25,662 nucleotides of DNA from an uncultured Saprospiraceae bacterium (lineage in GTDB: Bacteria; Bacteroidota; Bacteroidia; Chitinophagales; Saprospiraceae). The stretch lies in the NCBI GenBank assembly GCA_937969485.1, contig CALBVQ010000134.1:1-25662 (forward strand), given 5' to 3'. The notes beneath the pieces were generated by a model that saw only the letters and a list, made by a program, of their open reading frames with translations, had not been told where the DNA came from and ran no database searches. The translations under genes were made by a program, and so were the position numbers. Shown piece after piece: positions 23,575 through 25,662 of the stretch (within the stretch, counting starts at the first letter, position 1; each line of letters opens with the position of its first letter).

Positions 23575-24542
23575 AGGCTTACTATTTTTAATCTTCTTTC
23601 TACTTGTACCGGTCGAATAATAAAATAATAAATAATGTAGGCAAAAGACAACGCGATAACCACGATACGCCAAAAACTCCCCATCTCTTGGTACCGAAAA
23701 GTAAGATAGGATTCTATAATGGCAGCTACAACAATTACTGGAATTACTGCTATTAGAATTTTCATTGCTCGCCTAGCCCCTCTTATTACTGCATCTCCTC
23801 TACTATATGTACCTGGATACCACCAGCTATTTCCTACCGCCATACCCGCTCCAGCAACAATTACAATCGCTGACAATTCCAACGAACCGTGAATAAAGAT
23901 CGTACTAAACGAGATCCATCCTAACCCTAATGAAACAAACATACCTTGAAATGCTCCAACCATCACTCCATTGGAAAGTAAAATCAGGCCTGCAAGAAAA
24001 GGTGCCATCACTCCTAGCATAAAGGAAAGTAAGGCTACTCTCATATTATTACTACCTATTTGGTAAAACATCATTCCCTTGTCTTCATCTCTGTAAACAC
24101 CCATAGGGTCACCTTTGTCAATATTGTTGAGCGTCATATCCACATAAGCGTCACCCAAAATTACACGAGGAAACTCAGGATCAATGTAAGTCGAAATTCC
24201 ACCTATTGCGATAGCAATCAAGAAGACGATCAGAGACTTTAGCAAATCAGCATGGCTTTCTCTAATTGCAAGCGGAATCTCCTCTGTCCAAAAAGTTAAA
24301 AATCGTCTTCTATCTTCTTTCTTTGTCGAATATATTCGTCGGTGAATTGCTGAAGAAAGTTTATTCAAGTAGTCAACTACACTTGACTTAGGATAGAATG
24401 TCTTAGCATACGAAAGGTCATTCACCACGGTTGTGTAATATTTGGCGAGTTCATCCGGGGTAATACTTAGTTTACCATCCGTGAACTGCTCGAGTCTTTT
24501 CCAATTCTCTTCGTTTTTAGCTACAAATTGATATTCCTTCAT
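23571..24542 (-). CDS. SpoIIM-like (stage II sporulation protein M family) membrane protein
   Basis: The protein is 323 residues. The soluble N-terminal region (1-95) is rich in charged residues (PDELAKYYTTVVNDLSYAKT). It is followed by about five membrane segments starting near residue 102. The SpoIIM-family features are visible in NNMRVALLSFMLGVMAPF, SNGVMVGAFQGM and FIHGSLELSAIVIVAGAGM. In endospore formers SpoIIM belongs to the peptidoglycan-remodelling DMP complex. This organism shows no sign of sporulating, and the family here is a regular partner of RDD and MoxR genes. It abuts the RDD gene with no gap (TAGATG) and overlaps the next gene by 4 bases. Confidence 0.9.
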   Translation of the reverse strand: MKEYQFVAKNEENWKRLEQFTDGKLSITPDELAKYYTTVVNDLSYAKTFYPKSSVVDYLNKLSSAIHRRIYSTKKEDRRRFLTFWTEEIPLAIRESHADLLKSLIVFLIAIAIGGISTYIDPEFPRVILGDAYVDMTLNNIDKGDPMGVYRDEDKGMMFYQIGSNNMRVALLSFMLGVMAPFLAGLILLSNGVMVGAFQGMFVSLGLGWISFSTIFIHGSLELSAIVIVAGAGMAVGNSWWYPGTYSRGDAVIRGARRAMKILIAVIPVIVVAAIIESYLTFRYQEMGSFWRIVVIALSFAYIIYYFIIRPVQVERRLKIVSL

Positions 24543-25277
24543 CTACTCCTCCTCTGTTCTTTCGTCTAACCGTTGAAAATAATTATAATCGTACACTATC
24601 ATTTTTAGATACTTTCGAGCTGGAATCAACTTGGGAATCCCTGTAAAATCCATTAATCTCTCCGCTGCTGCCAATTGAATTGCATGTTTGGCAGGAGTAT
24701 CATTGTAAATAGTGTGTTTAATTAGTTCTACCTCGTGGTCCTCTAAGGTGAGTACTTGTCTGTACTTTCCAACATAACCTTTAGGGATTCTTACCCTTGA
24801 AAATCGACTTCTATTGACTTCTCTCTCCTTTAGAGTAATTACTGTGGTATTAGCCAATACATCTCCAACACGTTGCCCTTTCAAGGACGAAACAGAACTA
24901 AGAAAAGCAATTCCTGGCGTAAAAAGGCTAAAATCAATCATTCTTGCAAACCACCGTATGATGACCTGACCACTAGTCATATTTCTACCTGTCAAACTTA
25001 CCACCTGAACCTTCATAAGCGCTTTCCCTGGTGTTTTTCCTTCATTGAATAACTCAAAAACCAAGGTGTAAAAAAAGTATGGTAAAGCAAAAACGCCAAT
25101 CACCCATCCGTTAGAAATCCCTAACCCACCTAGTAAGACACCAAAGACAAGCAACACATAGCCCATCTTAATTAGCCAATCTATGATGAACGCAATTACT
25201 CGATCCCATACATTGGCTGTATGATATTCGATTTCTACATTATAGGCGGTGGTTACTTTTACGATATTGTCTTCCAA
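24543..25277 (-). CDS. RDD family membrane protein
   Basis: This 244-residue protein has the RDD-family layout. The N-terminus VTTAYNVEIEYHTANVWDRVIAFIID carries the family Arg-Asp, with membrane segments at about 28-50 and 55-78. LFNEGKTPGKALMKVQVV and RWFARMIDF follow, then a hydrophobic segment at about 118-135. A cytoplasmic tail of about 100 residues is longer than usual. The frame has no nearby ATG. TTG at 25277 is the best start, because the frame opens only after a TGA about ten codons upstream. It follows pepD by 10 bases. RDD proteins are membrane components, some linked to transport; the role here is unknown. Confidence 0.87.
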   Translation of the reverse strand: MEDNIVKVTTAYNVEIEYHTANVWDRVIAFIIDWLIKMGYVLLVFGVLLGGLGISNGWVIGVFALPYFFYTLVFELFNEGKTPGKALMKVQVVSLTGRNMTSGQVIIRWFARMIDFSLFTPGIAFLSSVSSLKGQRVGDVLANTTVITLKEREVNRSRFSRVRIPKGYVGKYRQVLTLEDHEVELIKHTIYNDTPAKHAIQLAAAERLMDFTGIPKLIPARKYLKMIVYDYNYFQRLDERTEEE

Positions 25278-25287
25278 GGTCTTGTAT

Positions 25288-25662
25288 TTATTTTTCAGGT
25301 ATATTCCTCAAAACAGCAAGTAGATAATTCCAATACTTCTGCACTGAACTAATCTGTACTCTTTCATCAGGCGAATGTGCTCCACGAATATTGGGACCGA
25401 AGGAAACCATCTCCATTTCAGGATAATGCTTTCCTATAATTCCACATTCCAAACCAGCATGACAAGCAGCCACATGCATTTCACCTTCGAACATTTCACT
25501 GTATAAATTTTCCATGATCTTCACAATCTTCGCGCCCCTTTTTGGCGTCCAGCCAGGGTAATTACCGCTAAACTGTACCGATAAATCCACCAATTCAAAA
25601 ATCGACTGAATAACATTCATCAGATCATGTTTCTCGCTTTCCAAGGACGACCTAGTTAAGCA
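25288..25662 (-). CDS. pepD: PepD: aminoacyl-histidine dipeptidase, C-terminal part (5' end outside window)
   Basis: The frame is open through base 25662, so only the last 124 residues are visible. They contain the M20C-peptidase C-terminal pattern: RSSLESEKHDL, HAGLECGIIG, MEMVSFGPNI and GAHSPDERVQISSV. The His in AHSPDERV is an expected metal ligand. PepD is a cytosolic zinc dipeptidase cleaving X-His dipeptides such as carnosine. The stop is 10 bases from the RDD start, so it may share a transcript with the MoxR cluster, though its function seems unrelated. Confidence 0.93.
   Translation of the reverse strand, partial: CLTRSSLESEKHDLMNVIQSIFELVDLSVQFSGNYPGWTPKRGAKIVKIMENLYSEMFEGEMHVAACHAGLECGIIGKHYPEMEMVSFGPNIRGAHSPDERVQISSVQKYWNYLLAVLRNIPEK

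Noticed and set aside
1..25662. CRISPR array, tRNA, rRNA, or phage genes
   Set aside because: I found no regularly spaced repeats, no cloverleaf-like sequence with a CCA-type end, no rRNA-like stretch and no integrase or capsid-type protein. I did not run dedicated predictors.

Overview
The window comes from a moderately AT-rich member of the Bacteroidota. Two secreted proteins end in type IX secretion (T9SS) C-terminal sorting domains with an FPNP motif. hisB and hisIE are fused in the form common in this phylum. Several promoters carry a TAnnTTTG -7 box, and starts lack clear Shine-Dalgarno sequences. Genus cannot be fixed from the sequence alone.

Layout. (1) 1-7194, minus strand: a complete histidine operon in the order leader peptide-hisG-hisD-hisC-hisB-hisH-hisA-hisF-hisIE. 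hisIE runs off the left edge. Most junctions are 4-base ATGA overlaps. The operon is headed by a 21-residue His-rich leader peptide and an intrinsic terminator, which together look like a ribosome-mediated attenuator. (2) 7245-8374: a DUF983 zinc-ribbon membrane protein diverging from moaD-moaE (molybdopterin synthase). (3) 8375-8841: a non-coding stretch with repeated 15-mers and a 159-bp palindromic MITE-like element. The element has split a 12-bp terminator hairpin and left a TAA target duplication. (4) 8842-10712, minus: an OmpA-domain protein followed by a membrane-anchored coiled-coil protein with two H3TH/helix-hairpin-helix repeats. (5) 11104-13687, minus: an acyl-CoA dehydrogenase followed by a TetR regulator, with operator-like TTGAC/GTCAA inverted repeats upstream of the dehydrogenase and of the next gene. 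(6) 14225-18264: a GNAT acetyltransferase (minus), then two plus-strand T9SS cargo genes, a parallel beta-helix protein and a subtilisin-like protease. (7) 18284-25662, minus: pepD (partial), then RDD - SpoIIM-like - membrane protein - DUF4129 - DUF4350 - MoxR ATPase - DUF58, tightly packed and probably translationally coupled.

Most genes are conserved housekeeping or envelope genes. The observations most worth a second look are the his attenuator with its apparently leaderless start, the palindromic element that interrupted a terminator, a dispersed hairpin 15-mer found in coding and non-coding DNA, the shared operator-like inverted repeats, and the pairing of a periplasmic OmpA protein with a membrane-tethered H3TH protein. 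All structures were folded and counted by hand, and no database search was run.
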